From an uncultured bacterium (GTDB taxonomy: Bacteria > Verrucomicrobiota > Kiritimatiellia > RFP12 > UBA1067): a DNA stretch of 45,176 nt. The stretch lies in the NCBI GenBank assembly GCA_902799385.1, contig CADCAK010000015.1:1-45176 (forward strand), given 5' to 3'. Shown piece after piece: positions 25,269-34,356 of the stretch; position 1 is the first letter of the stretch; each line of letters begins with the position of its first letter. The position numbers and the translations under genes were made by a program. Under the pieces are notes generated by a model. The model saw nothing but the letters and a program-made list of their open reading frames with translations, ran no database searches and was not told the DNA's origin.

Positions 25269-26243
25269 ATGGATGCCACAGCCGCAGAAAAGTTCGCATC
25301 ACCGCTGAAAGCCGCGTTGGTCGCCGTCGTCCTTGCATCCGCCGCGCTCGGCTTCGCCGACTCCAAGACGCTTGCGTTGCAGATTCACCTTGATCGCGCG
25401 GGCTTCTCGTGCAGCACGATCGACGGGCAGTGGGGGGTGAAGTCCGAAAGTGCGCTGAGGGCCTACGAGGCGGAGCGGACAAAGGACCTGAAGCCTGCGC
25501 CTGCGGCCTCTCCGGAGCAGGCGTACGACCGCTACTTCGCAGACGCACCCGATCCGTTCCGCATTGTCGAGGTGACGCGCGCCGACATCGACGCGCTCGT
25601 CAGGATCCCCGACGATCCGGCAGGACGCGCGAAGTTGCCGCGCATGGGCTACGAGTCGGTAAAGGAGATGTTCGCGGAGCGCGGGCACCTTTCGCAGATC
25701 GCGCTTTCGAAGATGAATCCCGGCGTCGACTGGGAGAACGTGAAGCCGGGGCTGAAACTCGTGATTCCGAGCTTTCCATCAATCGAGGAGGAAATTGCGG
25801 CGGGCGAAAGGGGGCGGCCGAAGCGCCCCGAGGCCTCGCTTGTGAAGATCTCGATTTCGTCGAGCCAGATCAAGGCGTATGACGACGAAGGCAGGCTTCT
25901 TGCGCTTTTTCCGTGCTCAATCGCGGCTGACAAGGCGAAGGTCCCGCCTCACGGCGAACTCAGGATAACCACCTGCATCCCCTGGCCGAACTTCACATAC
26001 ACGCCCGACTTTACGCCCCCGGGGAAGAAGGTGCAGCGGCACATCTGGCCGGAAGGGGAGAACTGCCCCGTTGGCGTCGCATGGTTGGGGCTTAACCTCC
26101 CAGGCTACGGGATACACGGAACGCCGCGCCCCGAGTCAATAGGCTTCACCGGCTCGCACGGATGCTTCCGCCTCGCGAACTGGAACGCCGCGAGGCTCTA
26201 CGCGATGTGCCGCAGCGGCACGAGGGTGGTCGTGGAGCCATGA
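25269..26243 (+). CDS. L,D-transpeptidase (YkuD domain) with peptidoglycan-binding region
   Basis: Periplasmic enzyme that forms 3-3 peptidoglycan crosslinks or attaches proteins to the wall. N-terminal hydrophobic helix (about 12-30) is a signal or anchor. Residues 33-70 resemble a peptidoglycan-binding repeat (IHLDRAGFSCSTIDGQWGVK). A short LysM-like stretch may follow (about 130-168, LSQIALSKMNPGVDWENVKPG). The catalytic YkuD domain ends with His 283 (HGTPRPESIG) and the nucleophile Cys 299 in SHGCFRLANWNA. ATG 25269 has a perfect ribosome-binding site. The stop overlaps the next gene (ATGA). Confidence 0.93.
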   Translation: MDATAAEKFASPLKAALVAVVLASAALGFADSKTLALQIHLDRAGFSCSTIDGQWGVKSESALRAYEAERTKDLKPAPAASPEQAYDRYFADAPDPFRIVEVTRADIDALVRIPDDPAGRAKLPRMGYESVKEMFAERGHLSQIALSKMNPGVDWENVKPGLKLVIPSFPSIEEEIAAGERGRPKRPEASLVKISISSSQIKAYDDEGRLLALFPCSIAADKAKVPPHGELRITTCIPWPNFTYTPDFTPPGKKVQRHIWPEGENCPVGVAWLGLNLPGYGIHGTPRPESIGFTGSHGCFRLANWNAARLYAMCRSGTRVVVEP

Positions 26244-26710
26244 ACTTCCTTGCTATAGACTTCGAGACGACGGGGTACGAATTCGGCTGCGGCAACGAGC
26301 CGTGGCAGCTTGGGTTCGCCCGAGTCGAGGACGGCGCTTTGGTCGAGGCGGGCGAGTGGTTCTTCGACGTCGAGGGGGCGCCGGCGCGCGCGCACGAGCC
26401 GGACGCGCTCGGCACATTGCAGAGCTCGTTCGAGACATGGGCGCCGAAGCTCATGGGCGTGCGGCTGGTCGCCCACAACATCGCGTGCGAGCGGACCATC
26501 CTTACGCGAGTCGCGCCGCTTACGAAGTGGGGCCCGTGGGTGGACACGATGAAGCTCGCCAAGGCGAGGTATCCGAAGCTGCCGTCGTACAGGCTCGGCG
26601 ACCTCTGCGAGATGTTTGGCCAGGTGCCGCAGATTGAAGGGCGCACGTGGCACGACGGACTCTACGACGCCGTTGCCTGCGCTAACCTCGCGCTGCTACT
26701 TGGGGCGTGA
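26240..26710 (+). CDS. DnaQ-like DEDDh 3'-5' exonuclease
   Basis: Small 156-residue exonuclease of the DNA polymerase III epsilon superfamily, role unknown (proofreading-like, RNA trimming or repair). Catalytic residues visible: Asp 7 and Glu 9 in IDFETTGYEF, and His 138/Asp 143 in the HxxxxD motif HDGLYD. Motif II is VAHNIACERTIL, where Glu stands in for the usual Asp. Fold segments between them are normal, with SYRLGDLCEMFG before the last motif. ATG 26240 overlaps the preceding stop. The frame is open further upstream, but that is inside the transpeptidase gene. Confidence 0.88.
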   Translation: MNFLAIDFETTGYEFGCGNEPWQLGFARVEDGALVEAGEWFFDVEGAPARAHEPDALGTLQSSFETWAPKLMGVRLVAHNIACERTILTRVAPLTKWGPWVDTMKLAKARYPKLPSYRLGDLCEMFGQVPQIEGRTWHDGLYDAVACANLALLLGA

Positions 26711-26755
26711 CGGCGAGCGCCTTTGGGGAAGTTGAACTTGGGCTCTCGCGGGCTA

Positions 26756-26785
26756 TTGACAAGCGGCGGCAGAAATTGATATACT
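26756..26785 (+). promoter_or_regulatory. Strong promoter of tRNA-Cys
   Basis: TTGACA (26756-26761), 18-base spacer, TATACT (26780-26785) with an upstream TG (extended -10). About 20 bases before the tRNA. Confidence 0.85.
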
Positions 26786-26810
26786 ACCCTCAGTTTGGTT
26801 CAAGCCTAAA

Positions 26811-26884
26811 GGTGGGATGGCCGAGCGGTTAGGTAGCGGACTGCAAATCCGCTTACAGCGGTTCAACTCCGCTTCCCACCTCCA
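26811..26884 (+). tRNA. tRNA-Cys (anticodon GCA)
   Basis: 74 bases with CCA encoded. Acceptor GGTGGGA/TCCCACC, anticodon stem GCGGA/TCCGC with loop CTGCAAA (GCA at 26843-26845), T arm with GTTCAACTC, U discriminator as expected for tRNA-Cys. Confidence 0.96.
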
Positions 26885-26893
26885 ACTTTTCTG

Positions 26894-27331
26894 ATGATGA
26901 ACAAGAAAAGCTCAGATGTCTTGGCGGCGGTCTTGACCGCCGTCGCTTGGTTTTGGACGGCGTTTGAGTGCGACACGATCGGCATAGACGTGTTTGACAC
27001 GATCCTCATGAAGGAGCGCACCGGCGGTCTTTTCGTGTGGGTTCTCGCGGCGGTCCTGACAGTCCTTACATTCCTCTGGATGCGCCCCCACCTCGTGACG
27101 CGCGCCATAATGGGCATCTTCATGCTACTGCCCGCGACCGTGTTTCGGTTCACCCGGCTCATGGTGCCGGAGAGCGGCTTCGCGCCCGTACACCTGCTCG
27201 TCGCCTTCATGTACGTCATTGCCGTCATCGGCATGTACGGCATGTTCTATCCGTGGAAGGTCGAGAAGGTCTTCGGCATCGGCGACGGCAAGGAACACAA
27301 GCAGGGCCAGGAGGCGGAGCCCGCTGCATGA
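26894..27331 (+). CDS. Four-helix integral membrane protein, unknown
   Basis: I do not recognise the family. The 145 residues contain about four hydrophobic helices (near 8-24, 46-62, 68-86, 102-120) and a soluble Lys/Glu/Gln tail. It begins ten bases after tRNA-Cys with no Shine-Dalgarno visible, so it may be translated from the processed tRNA transcript. Its stop overlaps the Na/Pi transporter start as ATGA, which suggests a coupled partner in the membrane. Confidence 0.78.
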   Translation: MMNKKSSDVLAAVLTAVAWFWTAFECDTIGIDVFDTILMKERTGGLFVWVLAAVLTVLTFLWMRPHLVTRAIMGIFMLLPATVFRFTRLMVPESGFAPVHLLVAFMYVIAVIGMYGMFYPWKVEKVFGIGDGKEHKQGQEAEPAA

Positions 27332-28995
27332 GCATGTCGCTTGCGATCCTGCCTCCGCTGATCGGCGGGCTTGGGATATTCCTCCTCGGGATGAAGCACC
27401 TTTCCGAGGGCCTCCAGGCGACGGCGGGAGGGGGGCTTCGTAAGTTCATGGCCAAGGCGACGAGCCACCGGCTCGTCGGCATTGGTTCGGGCATCGTCTC
27501 GACGATGATTGTCCAGTCCTCGTCGATCATCACCGTGATGCTCGTCGGCTTCGTCTCGACGGCGCTCATGACCCTCCCGCAGGCGTTCGCTGTCCTAATC
27601 GGCGCGAACATCGGCACTACGGCGACGATCTGGATCATCGCCTATGCGCCGGACCCCCAGCTCCTCGGCTTCCTCGGCCTCGGGCTTGGCGGTATCCTGT
27701 ACTTCTTCCTCAGGGGCGAGAGGGTCCACAACCTCGGGCTCACCGCGATTGGACTCGGGCTCGTCTTCCTCGGGCTCTACTTCATGTCGAAGGGCGTGTC
27801 CCCCATACGCGAGGATCCCGAGGTCGCCGCGATGTTCACGCGCCTTTCCGCGAGCTCGTTCTCCGGCGTCTTCGCCGTAGCCGCCGTTGCGACGGCCTTC
27901 ACGGCGGTAGTCCAGTCCTCGGCCGCGACGATAGCAATCGCGATGGCGCTCGCCGCACAGGGGCTCATCACCTACGAAGTCGCGATTGCCGTCCTTTTCG
28001 GCGCGAACATCGGCACGACGGCGACTGGCTGGATCGCCGCCATCGGCGGCACTGCCGACGCCCGCCGCACCGCGCTGTCGCACACGCTCTCCAATCTCCT
28101 CGGCTCAATGGCCCTTATCTGGTTCTTCGGCCTGTTCGTCGGGTTCGGCAAGATGCTCTTCCCAGGGTGCGACGTAGCCGGCAACCCGCATACGATGGCC
28201 GCGATTGCCGTGACGGACACGCTCTTCGCAGTCTGCCGCGGCCTCGTCTTCTTCCCGCTCGTGAAGCCGTTCTGCCGCCTCGTCGAGCGCCTCGTGCCCC
28301 AGCCCGAGGACGAGAAGCCCCACCTTTCCGCGCTTCACTTCGGCGCGAAGATCTCTCCTGTCATCGCGTGCGACCAGGCGCTTCTCGAAGTCGACTTCAT
28401 GAAGCGCTCCAATCTTGAGCTCCTCGACTGCGCGCGCAAGGTGCTGTCTGGCGAGACCGAGGAGGACGACGGCCCCGAGAAGCACATCGTCCACCGCGAG
28501 GACATTCTCGACAACGTCCAGCGCGAGATCACGGAGTTCCTCGGCAGCATGATGTCGAAGCGACTGCCGCGCGACGTGGCAGAGCGCGCGCAGCGGCTCC
28601 TCAGGCTCACGGACGAGCTTGAGTCGGTCTCGGACGAGTGCGCACAGGTGCTAAAGGTCGTGAAGCGCCTCAGGAAGCAGGGCCAGAAGATGTCTGAGCA
28701 GTCCGTCGCGCTTCTTCTCGATGTCCACGACAGGGTGGCGTCGTTCGCCGCGGACATCACGCCCCTCATCCGCTCGCCGCGCGTTCCATTTGACATTGAG
28801 TCCCTGCAGAAGCGCTCGTCGGAGCTTCACGCCTTCGTACGCGAGTGCCGCCGCATCCAGCTCGGCCGCGTCGGGCCCGAGGACCCCGGCTCGTCGATTC
28901 GCGTGTTGGGCGAGCTCGACGTGATCAACGCCTACGAGCGCATCCGCGCCTACTACCTCAACTGCGCCGAGACCCTCGCGGGCGGCAAGCGCTGA
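27328..28995 (+). CDS. Na+/phosphate cotransporter family protein with PhoU domain
   Basis: NptA/YjbB type phosphate transporter. The membrane half carries the repeated signature QSSSIITVMLVGFVSTALM followed by LIGANIGTTATIW, and a second copy QSSAATIAIAMALAAQG followed by LFGANIGTTATGW; the inverted repeat of this family is thus intact. The C-terminal part (about 370-550) is a helical PhoU-like regulatory domain with many charged residues. The 555-residue length is typical. ATG 27328 was chosen because it overlaps the preceding stop and starts MSMSLAILPPLIGGLG; the frame is open upstream. Confidence 0.92.
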   Translation: MSMSLAILPPLIGGLGIFLLGMKHLSEGLQATAGGGLRKFMAKATSHRLVGIGSGIVSTMIVQSSSIITVMLVGFVSTALMTLPQAFAVLIGANIGTTATIWIIAYAPDPQLLGFLGLGLGGILYFFLRGERVHNLGLTAIGLGLVFLGLYFMSKGVSPIREDPEVAAMFTRLSASSFSGVFAVAAVATAFTAVVQSSAATIAIAMALAAQGLITYEVAIAVLFGANIGTTATGWIAAIGGTADARRTALSHTLSNLLGSMALIWFFGLFVGFGKMLFPGCDVAGNPHTMAAIAVTDTLFAVCRGLVFFPLVKPFCRLVERLVPQPEDEKPHLSALHFGAKISPVIACDQALLEVDFMKRSNLELLDCARKVLSGETEEDDGPEKHIVHREDILDNVQREITEFLGSMMSKRLPRDVAERAQRLLRLTDELESVSDECAQVLKVVKRLRKQGQKMSEQSVALLLDVHDRVASFAADITPLIRSPRVPFDIESLQKRSSELHAFVRECRRIQLGRVGPEDPGSSIRVLGELDVINAYERIRAYYLNCAETLAGGKR

Positions 28996-29020
28996 TCGGC
29001 AATTTTGGCTAATCACCCAC

Positions 29021-29049
29021 TTGCGCGGACTGCGGCAATATGGTATACT
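29021..29049 (+). promoter_or_regulatory. Promoter of rplM-rpsI
   Basis: TTGCGC (29021-29026), 17-base spacer, TATACT (29044-29049) with upstream TG. Confidence 0.75.
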
Positions 29050-29055
29050 ACCTCT

Positions 29056-29152
29056 TCATGCGAGATCGGGGGCTAACCGGTTTCGCCTTGTAAACCGCGG
29101 ACAAAACCCTGGGAAACGGGCACAAATCCGCCAAAAGGAAAGTAAAGAGAAG
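29056..29152 (+). promoter_or_regulatory. rplM leader with mini-ORF and hairpin
   Basis: About 97 bases from the likely start point to the rplM start. ATG 29058, almost at the 5' end, opens an 11-codon frame MRDRGLTGFAL with stop 29091-29093. The end of that frame coincides with a hairpin CGGTTT (29078-29083)/AAACCG (29092-29097). Other bacteria have autoregulatory L13 leaders; I cannot match this one to a known class. A proper AAGGAA precedes rplM. Confidence 0.45.
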
Positions 29153-29590
29153 ATGCAGAAGAGCTATCGTGCTCCGAACCCTGGCGACAAGCGCGCCTGG
29201 TTCATCATAGACGCGAAGGACGTGCCGGTCGGCCGCCTCGCAGTCGTCGTCGCAAACAAGCTCCGCGCGAAGGATCTCCCCACGTTTGATCCTTCCGTCG
29301 ACGCAGGCGCCTTCGTGGTCGTCACGAACGCCGCGCTCGTGAAGCTCACGGGCAAGAAGGAGGAGCAGAAGACCTACCAGCGCTACAGCGGCTACAGGAA
29401 CGGGCTCAAGGAGTTCACCGCCGCCGAGATGCGCGCGAAGCATCCCGACCGCATGGTCAAGGAGGCGGTCTGGGGCATGCTCCCGAAGAACAACATCGCC
29501 CGCAAGATGATGACCCGCCTCAAAGTCTTCGCGGCCGAGGCCGACAAGGGTACGCTCGCGGCGCAGAAGCCGGTCGAGATCAAGCTCTAA
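29153..29590 (+). CDS. rplM: 50S ribosomal protein L13
   Basis: Early assembly protein of the 50S subunit. Typical stretches: WFIIDAKDVPVGRLAVVVANKLRAKD, YQRYSGYRNGLKEFTAAEM, HPDRMVKEAVWGMLPKN. 145 residues, normal. ATG 29153 is preferred although the frame is open to 29021, because the upstream part is leader and promoter. rpsI follows after 17 bases in the usual pair. Confidence 0.96.
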   Translation: MQKSYRAPNPGDKRAWFIIDAKDVPVGRLAVVVANKLRAKDLPTFDPSVDAGAFVVVTNAALVKLTGKKEEQKTYQRYSGYRNGLKEFTAAEMRAKHPDRMVKEAVWGMLPKNNIARKMMTRLKVFAAEADKGTLAAQKPVEIKL

Positions 29591-29607
29591 GGGAAGGAAT
29601 TTAAGAA

Positions 29608-30009
29608 ATGGCCATCAAGAAAGCAATCTCCGCAGGAACCGGCCGCCGCAAGACGGCGACCGCCCGCGTGAATCTCGTCGAAGGCAAGGGCGTCTGGACT
29701 GTCAACGGCGTCGCCATCGAGGAGTACATCCCCTCCGAGGCGCTTCGCGACTACCTGAAGCAGCCCGTCGCAATCTCCGGCTACGACATGGAAAAGGTCG
29801 ACGTCGTCGCGTTTGCGAAGGGCGGCGGCATCTCCGGCCAGGCGGGCGCGATCCGCCACGGCCTCGCGCGTGCGCTCGTCGCCGCCGACGAGACGACCCG
29901 CGCGGCACTCAAGAAGGCTGGCTGCATGACTCGCGACAGCCGCATGAAGGAGCGCAAAAAGCCCGGCCAGCCCGGTGCCCGCAAGCGCTTCCAGTTCTCC
30001 AAGCGCTAA
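29608..30009 (+). CDS. rpsI: 30S ribosomal protein S9
   Basis: S9 reaches the P-site tRNA with its basic C-terminal tail. Motifs: GTGRRKTATARVNLVEGKG, GGGISGQAGAIRHGLARAL, and the tail ending in RKRFQFSKR. 133 residues, normal. ATG 29608 follows AAGGAA. A terminator hairpin follows within 25 bases. Confidence 0.97.
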   Translation: MAIKKAISAGTGRRKTATARVNLVEGKGVWTVNGVAIEEYIPSEALRDYLKQPVAISGYDMEKVDVVAFAKGGGISGQAGAIRHGLARALVAADETTRAALKKAGCMTRDSRMKERKKPGQPGARKRFQFSKR

Positions 30010-30032
30010 TCGTACAAACGCTGGGTGCGGGG

Positions 30033-30062
30033 ACGGCGGCGTTTCTGCCGCCGTTCTCGTTG
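30033..30062 (+). terminator. Terminator of rplM-rpsI
   Basis: Arms ACGGCGGC (30033-30040) and GCCGCCGT (30047-30054) with a six-base loop, followed by TCTCGTTGT. The T-run is weak. Confidence 0.65.
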
Positions 30063-30074
30063 TCAGTTTCAGAC

Positions 30075-31952
<1,878 letters not shown>

Positions 31953-32194
31953 TTGCCGCCGCGCCGCCTGATGGCGCGGCCTACGCCTGGCCGCGCTCGT
32001 TGGCGGTGTCCGAAGGCTCCTCCTCGGGGAACCCTCGGCGAATACGCCGTATCCCCTCGCTCGGACCTTCGCTCCACCGCCAACTTCGCTTCGCTTCCAA
32101 ATAAAGTAGTGTGGCGTCAGTCGGCTCTGGTCTCTCGAGAATTAAGCAACTTCCGCACCATTTTGCGGGGTTTGCGGGAAAATCGGGGAAATGA

Positions 32195-32211
32195 CGCGTT
32201 ATCATAACGCG
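32195..32211. repeat. Perfect 17-bp palindrome
   Basis: CGCGTTAT-C-ATAACGCG. It is a symmetrical protein-site type sequence, close to the left end of the island. No gene is directly downstream. Confidence 0.6.
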
Positions 32212-32337
32212 CCGCAACGGTAGGGGCGCGTCACCACCTCTCTTCCTGTGGGCGCTTTATATTATGATGCCTCTCCAGTTTTTGCCGTGGTTTTTGCTTG
32301 TCTAAAGCCTCATTTTCCTGCCGCAAAACTTTTTTAC

Positions 32338-32361
32338 GATTTAAGATTAGATTTAAGATTC
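32338..32361. repeat. Tandem 12-bp direct repeat upstream of a -10 box
   Basis: GATTTAAGATTA then GATTTAAGATTC, back to back, ending six bases before TATAAT at 32368 and replacing the -35 region. Confidence 0.8.
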
Positions 32362-32364
32362 GTT

Positions 32365-32373
32365 TGGTATAAT
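32365..32373 (+). promoter_or_regulatory. Extended -10 promoter TGGTATAAT
   Basis: TATAAT at 32368-32373 with upstream TG and the 12-bp direct repeats in place of a -35. It would drive the short interrupted ORF at 32390 and possibly read into hsdM. Confidence 0.7.
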
Positions 32374-32389
32374 GGTTGCGAACTCGGCG

Positions 32390-32563
32390 ATGGACACAAA
32401 AAGTTTTAGCCGCGAGGAACATGCAGAACGGGTAGAATGATGGAAGAAAGTCGAAAGGTTTGTGGCTGGCTGGTCCGCGACGGAAATGCCGCGGCAGGGT
32501 GTTCGTCCATGGGGGCATAGAAACTTCGATTTTGATAATTTGCCAACTATAAAAATGATATAA
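32390..32563 (+). pseudogene. Small ORF with in-frame opal codon ahead of hsdM
   Basis: From ATG 32390 the frame reads MDTKSFSREEHAERVE, then TGA (32438-32440), then WKKVERFVAGWSATEMPRQG, continuing VRPWGHRNFDFDNLPTIKMI to TAA (32561-32563). The two halves look like one short, charged protein of about 57 residues. The stop falls inside the hsdM promoter. No family recognised. Many other genes here end in TGA, so UGA is not reassigned; a nonsense mutation is the simplest reading. The DNA also forms CCGCG/CGCGG (32475-32494), so a structured RNA cannot be excluded. Confidence 0.5.
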
Positions 32564-32564
32564 T
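32556..32564 (+). promoter_or_regulatory. Extended -10 promoter of hsdM, leaderless
   Basis: TGATATAAT with TATAAT at 32559-32564. The start point should fall at about 32570-32571, which is the A of the MAQLEH start codon. -35 is unclear (TTGATA at 32532 is 21 bases away). Confidence 0.7.
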
Positions 32565-32570
32565 ATGGGC

Positions 32571-34202
32571 ATGGCACAGTTAGAGCATATAGAGGCGATA
32601 GAGAAGCGGCTTTGGAGCGCGGCGGATACGCTGCGGGCGAACTCTAATTTCGCCGCGAATGAGTTCTTCATGCCTGTGATGGGGCTTATCTTCTTGCGCC
32701 ATGCGTATAGCCGTTTTCTTGCGGTGAAGGACGAGGTGGTTAAGTCGCTTCCGTCGCGAGGCGGCAAGACGCGTGCGATCAACAAAGAGGACTTCTCCAC
32801 GAAGGGGGCTGTATTTCTTCGTCCAGAGGCGCAGTTTGACTATCTTGTGGGTCTGCCGGACTCTGCCAACCGAGCAGAGGCCATCATCAAGGCGATGGAG
32901 TCCATCGAGGCCGATTATGAATCGCTTCGCGGCGTTCTGCCGAAGGAAGAATATAACGAGCTGGATAACGAGATTCTTGGACAGCTTTTGCGTAAGCTGA
33001 ATCCGGAAGAACTCAAGAAGATGTCGGGCGATGTGTTTGGCCGCATCTACGAGTATTTTCTTACGCAGTTTGCGGGCACCAAGGCGCATGATGGCGGCGA
33101 GTTCTTTACTCCTGTTTCGCTTGTGTCGTTCATCGCCAAGGTTCTTGAGACGGATTCGGGGATCGTGCTGGATCCAGCCTGTGGCTCCGGTGGCATGTTT
33201 GTGCAGTCCGCGCGTGTCGTGGAACGGCAGAACCAGAACCCGTCCGAGAAGTTGACGTTCTACGGCATGGAGAAGAATGCCACGACGATTCGCCTGGCCA
33301 AGATGAACCTTGCTGTCCATGGACTTGAAGGCGACATAAAGAAGGCGATTACCTACTACGAAGACCCGCACGAACTGATAGGCAAGGCAGATTTCGTGAT
33401 GGCAAATCCGCCGTTTAATGTTGATGAGATTGACGCGGACAAGATCAAGAACGATCCGCGTCTGCCTTTCGGTCTGCCGAGCGTGAATGACAAGGGCAAG
33501 GTCTCGAACGGCAACTACGTGTGGATCAGCTACTTCTACAGTTACCTGAACGAAACGGGGCGTGCCGGATTCGTTATGGCGGCGGGTGCGGAGTCGTCCG
33601 GACGCGGCGACGCGCTCGTGCGCCAGAAGTTGGTCGAGACGGGTGCGGTCGATGTGATGGTTTCTATTCGCTCAAACTTTTTCTATACGCGGACCGTGCC
33701 GTGCGTCCTGTGGTTCCTGAACCGCGCAAAGAAGACGGAGAAGCAGAAGGACACGGTGCTTATGATCGATGCGCGCAACGTCTACCGCAAGGTGACGCGC
33801 AAGATCAATGACTTCTCGCCTGAGCAGGAACAGAATCTTTTGGCGATCGTCTGGCTTTATCGCGGCGAAACAGCGCGTTACAAGAAGTTGCTTGCCGAGT
33901 ACAGGAAGATCGGCGAGGACGAAGCGGCGGCGTGGCTTGAGGAACGCTTCCCCGATGCGAAGTATCGCGATGTCGAAGGATTGGTAAAGGCGGTGACGCG
34001 CGAGGAGATCGCGGCGAACGATTGGTCGCTTACGCCTGGGCGCTACGTGGGCGTGGCCGAGACGGACGACAACGACGAGGACTTCGCCGAGAAGTTTGCG
34101 TCGCTCCATGAGGAACTGCGCAAGCTGAACGCCGAGGCGGCGGCGCTCGCCAAGAAGATCGACGCCAACTTCAAGGAGCTGATGGGAGGTGAAGGGGCGT
34201 GA
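32571..34202 (+). CDS. hsdM: Type I restriction-modification system methyltransferase (M subunit)
   Basis: N6-adenine methyltransferase; with HsdS it modifies the host target, with HsdR it forms the restriction complex. N-terminal helical domain (1-155), then the SAM site DPACGSGGMF at about 201-210 and the catalytic NPPF at 279-282. The segment GAESSGRGDALVRQKLVETG and a C-terminal coiled coil (about 505-540) complete the family pattern. Length 543. ATG 32571 is preferred over ATG 32565 because it matches the predicted leaderless start and gives MAQLEHIEAIEKRLW. Codon use is more mixed than in the flanking housekeeping genes. Confidence 0.95.
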   Translation: MAQLEHIEAIEKRLWSAADTLRANSNFAANEFFMPVMGLIFLRHAYSRFLAVKDEVVKSLPSRGGKTRAINKEDFSTKGAVFLRPEAQFDYLVGLPDSANRAEAIIKAMESIEADYESLRGVLPKEEYNELDNEILGQLLRKLNPEELKKMSGDVFGRIYEYFLTQFAGTKAHDGGEFFTPVSLVSFIAKVLETDSGIVLDPACGSGGMFVQSARVVERQNQNPSEKLTFYGMEKNATTIRLAKMNLAVHGLEGDIKKAITYYEDPHELIGKADFVMANPPFNVDEIDADKIKNDPRLPFGLPSVNDKGKVSNGNYVWISYFYSYLNETGRAGFVMAAGAESSGRGDALVRQKLVETGAVDVMVSIRSNFFYTRTVPCVLWFLNRAKKTEKQKDTVLMIDARNVYRKVTRKINDFSPEQEQNLLAIVWLYRGETARYKKLLAEYRKIGEDEAAAWLEERFPDAKYRDVEGLVKAVTREEIAANDWSLTPGRYVGVAETDDNDEDFAEKFASLHEELRKLNAEAAALAKKIDANFKELMGGEGA

Positions 34203-34316
34203 GACGAGAGACGTTAGACGCGAGGATGATGGGCGCGAGACATGAGACGTTAGACGCGTCTCACGCCTCACGTCTCACGTCAACTACTACTCGTCTCGTG
34301 TCTCGCGTCTCACGCC
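34201..34316. repeat. GAGACGN 7-mer inverted-repeat element, copy 1
   Basis: The left half is built from 7-base words GAGACGA, GAGACGT, TAGACGC, GAGACAT; the right half has the complementary CGTCTC words. The whole could fold into a long imperfect hairpin of about 110 bases. It starts at the hsdM stop. A sister copy is at 35124-35238; the pair flanks the gene between. Confidence 0.85.
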
Positions 34317-34356
34317 CAGCAAAGCTTGCTTTCGCCCCGCAAAAAGGATCCCAACA

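Larger units (their letters stand above)
31953..32364. other. Gene-free stretch between helicase and restriction island
   Basis: No convincing gene on either strand. It holds an inverted repeat GCCGCGCC/GGCGCGGC (31958-31980) just after the helicase stop, a 17-bp palindrome (32195-32211), and a switch from GC-rich to AT-rich sequence at about 32270. The composition change probably marks the left border of the restriction island. Confidence 0.6.

Noticed and set aside
30060..30074. TTG start for the DEAD-box helicase
   Set aside because: It lies inside the tail of the preceding terminator; ATG 30075 gives a natural N-terminus.
32438..32440. TGA as selenocysteine or reassigned codon
   Set aside because: Many genes here end normally in TGA, there is no cysteine-type active-site context, and no SECIS-like hairpin is evident just downstream.
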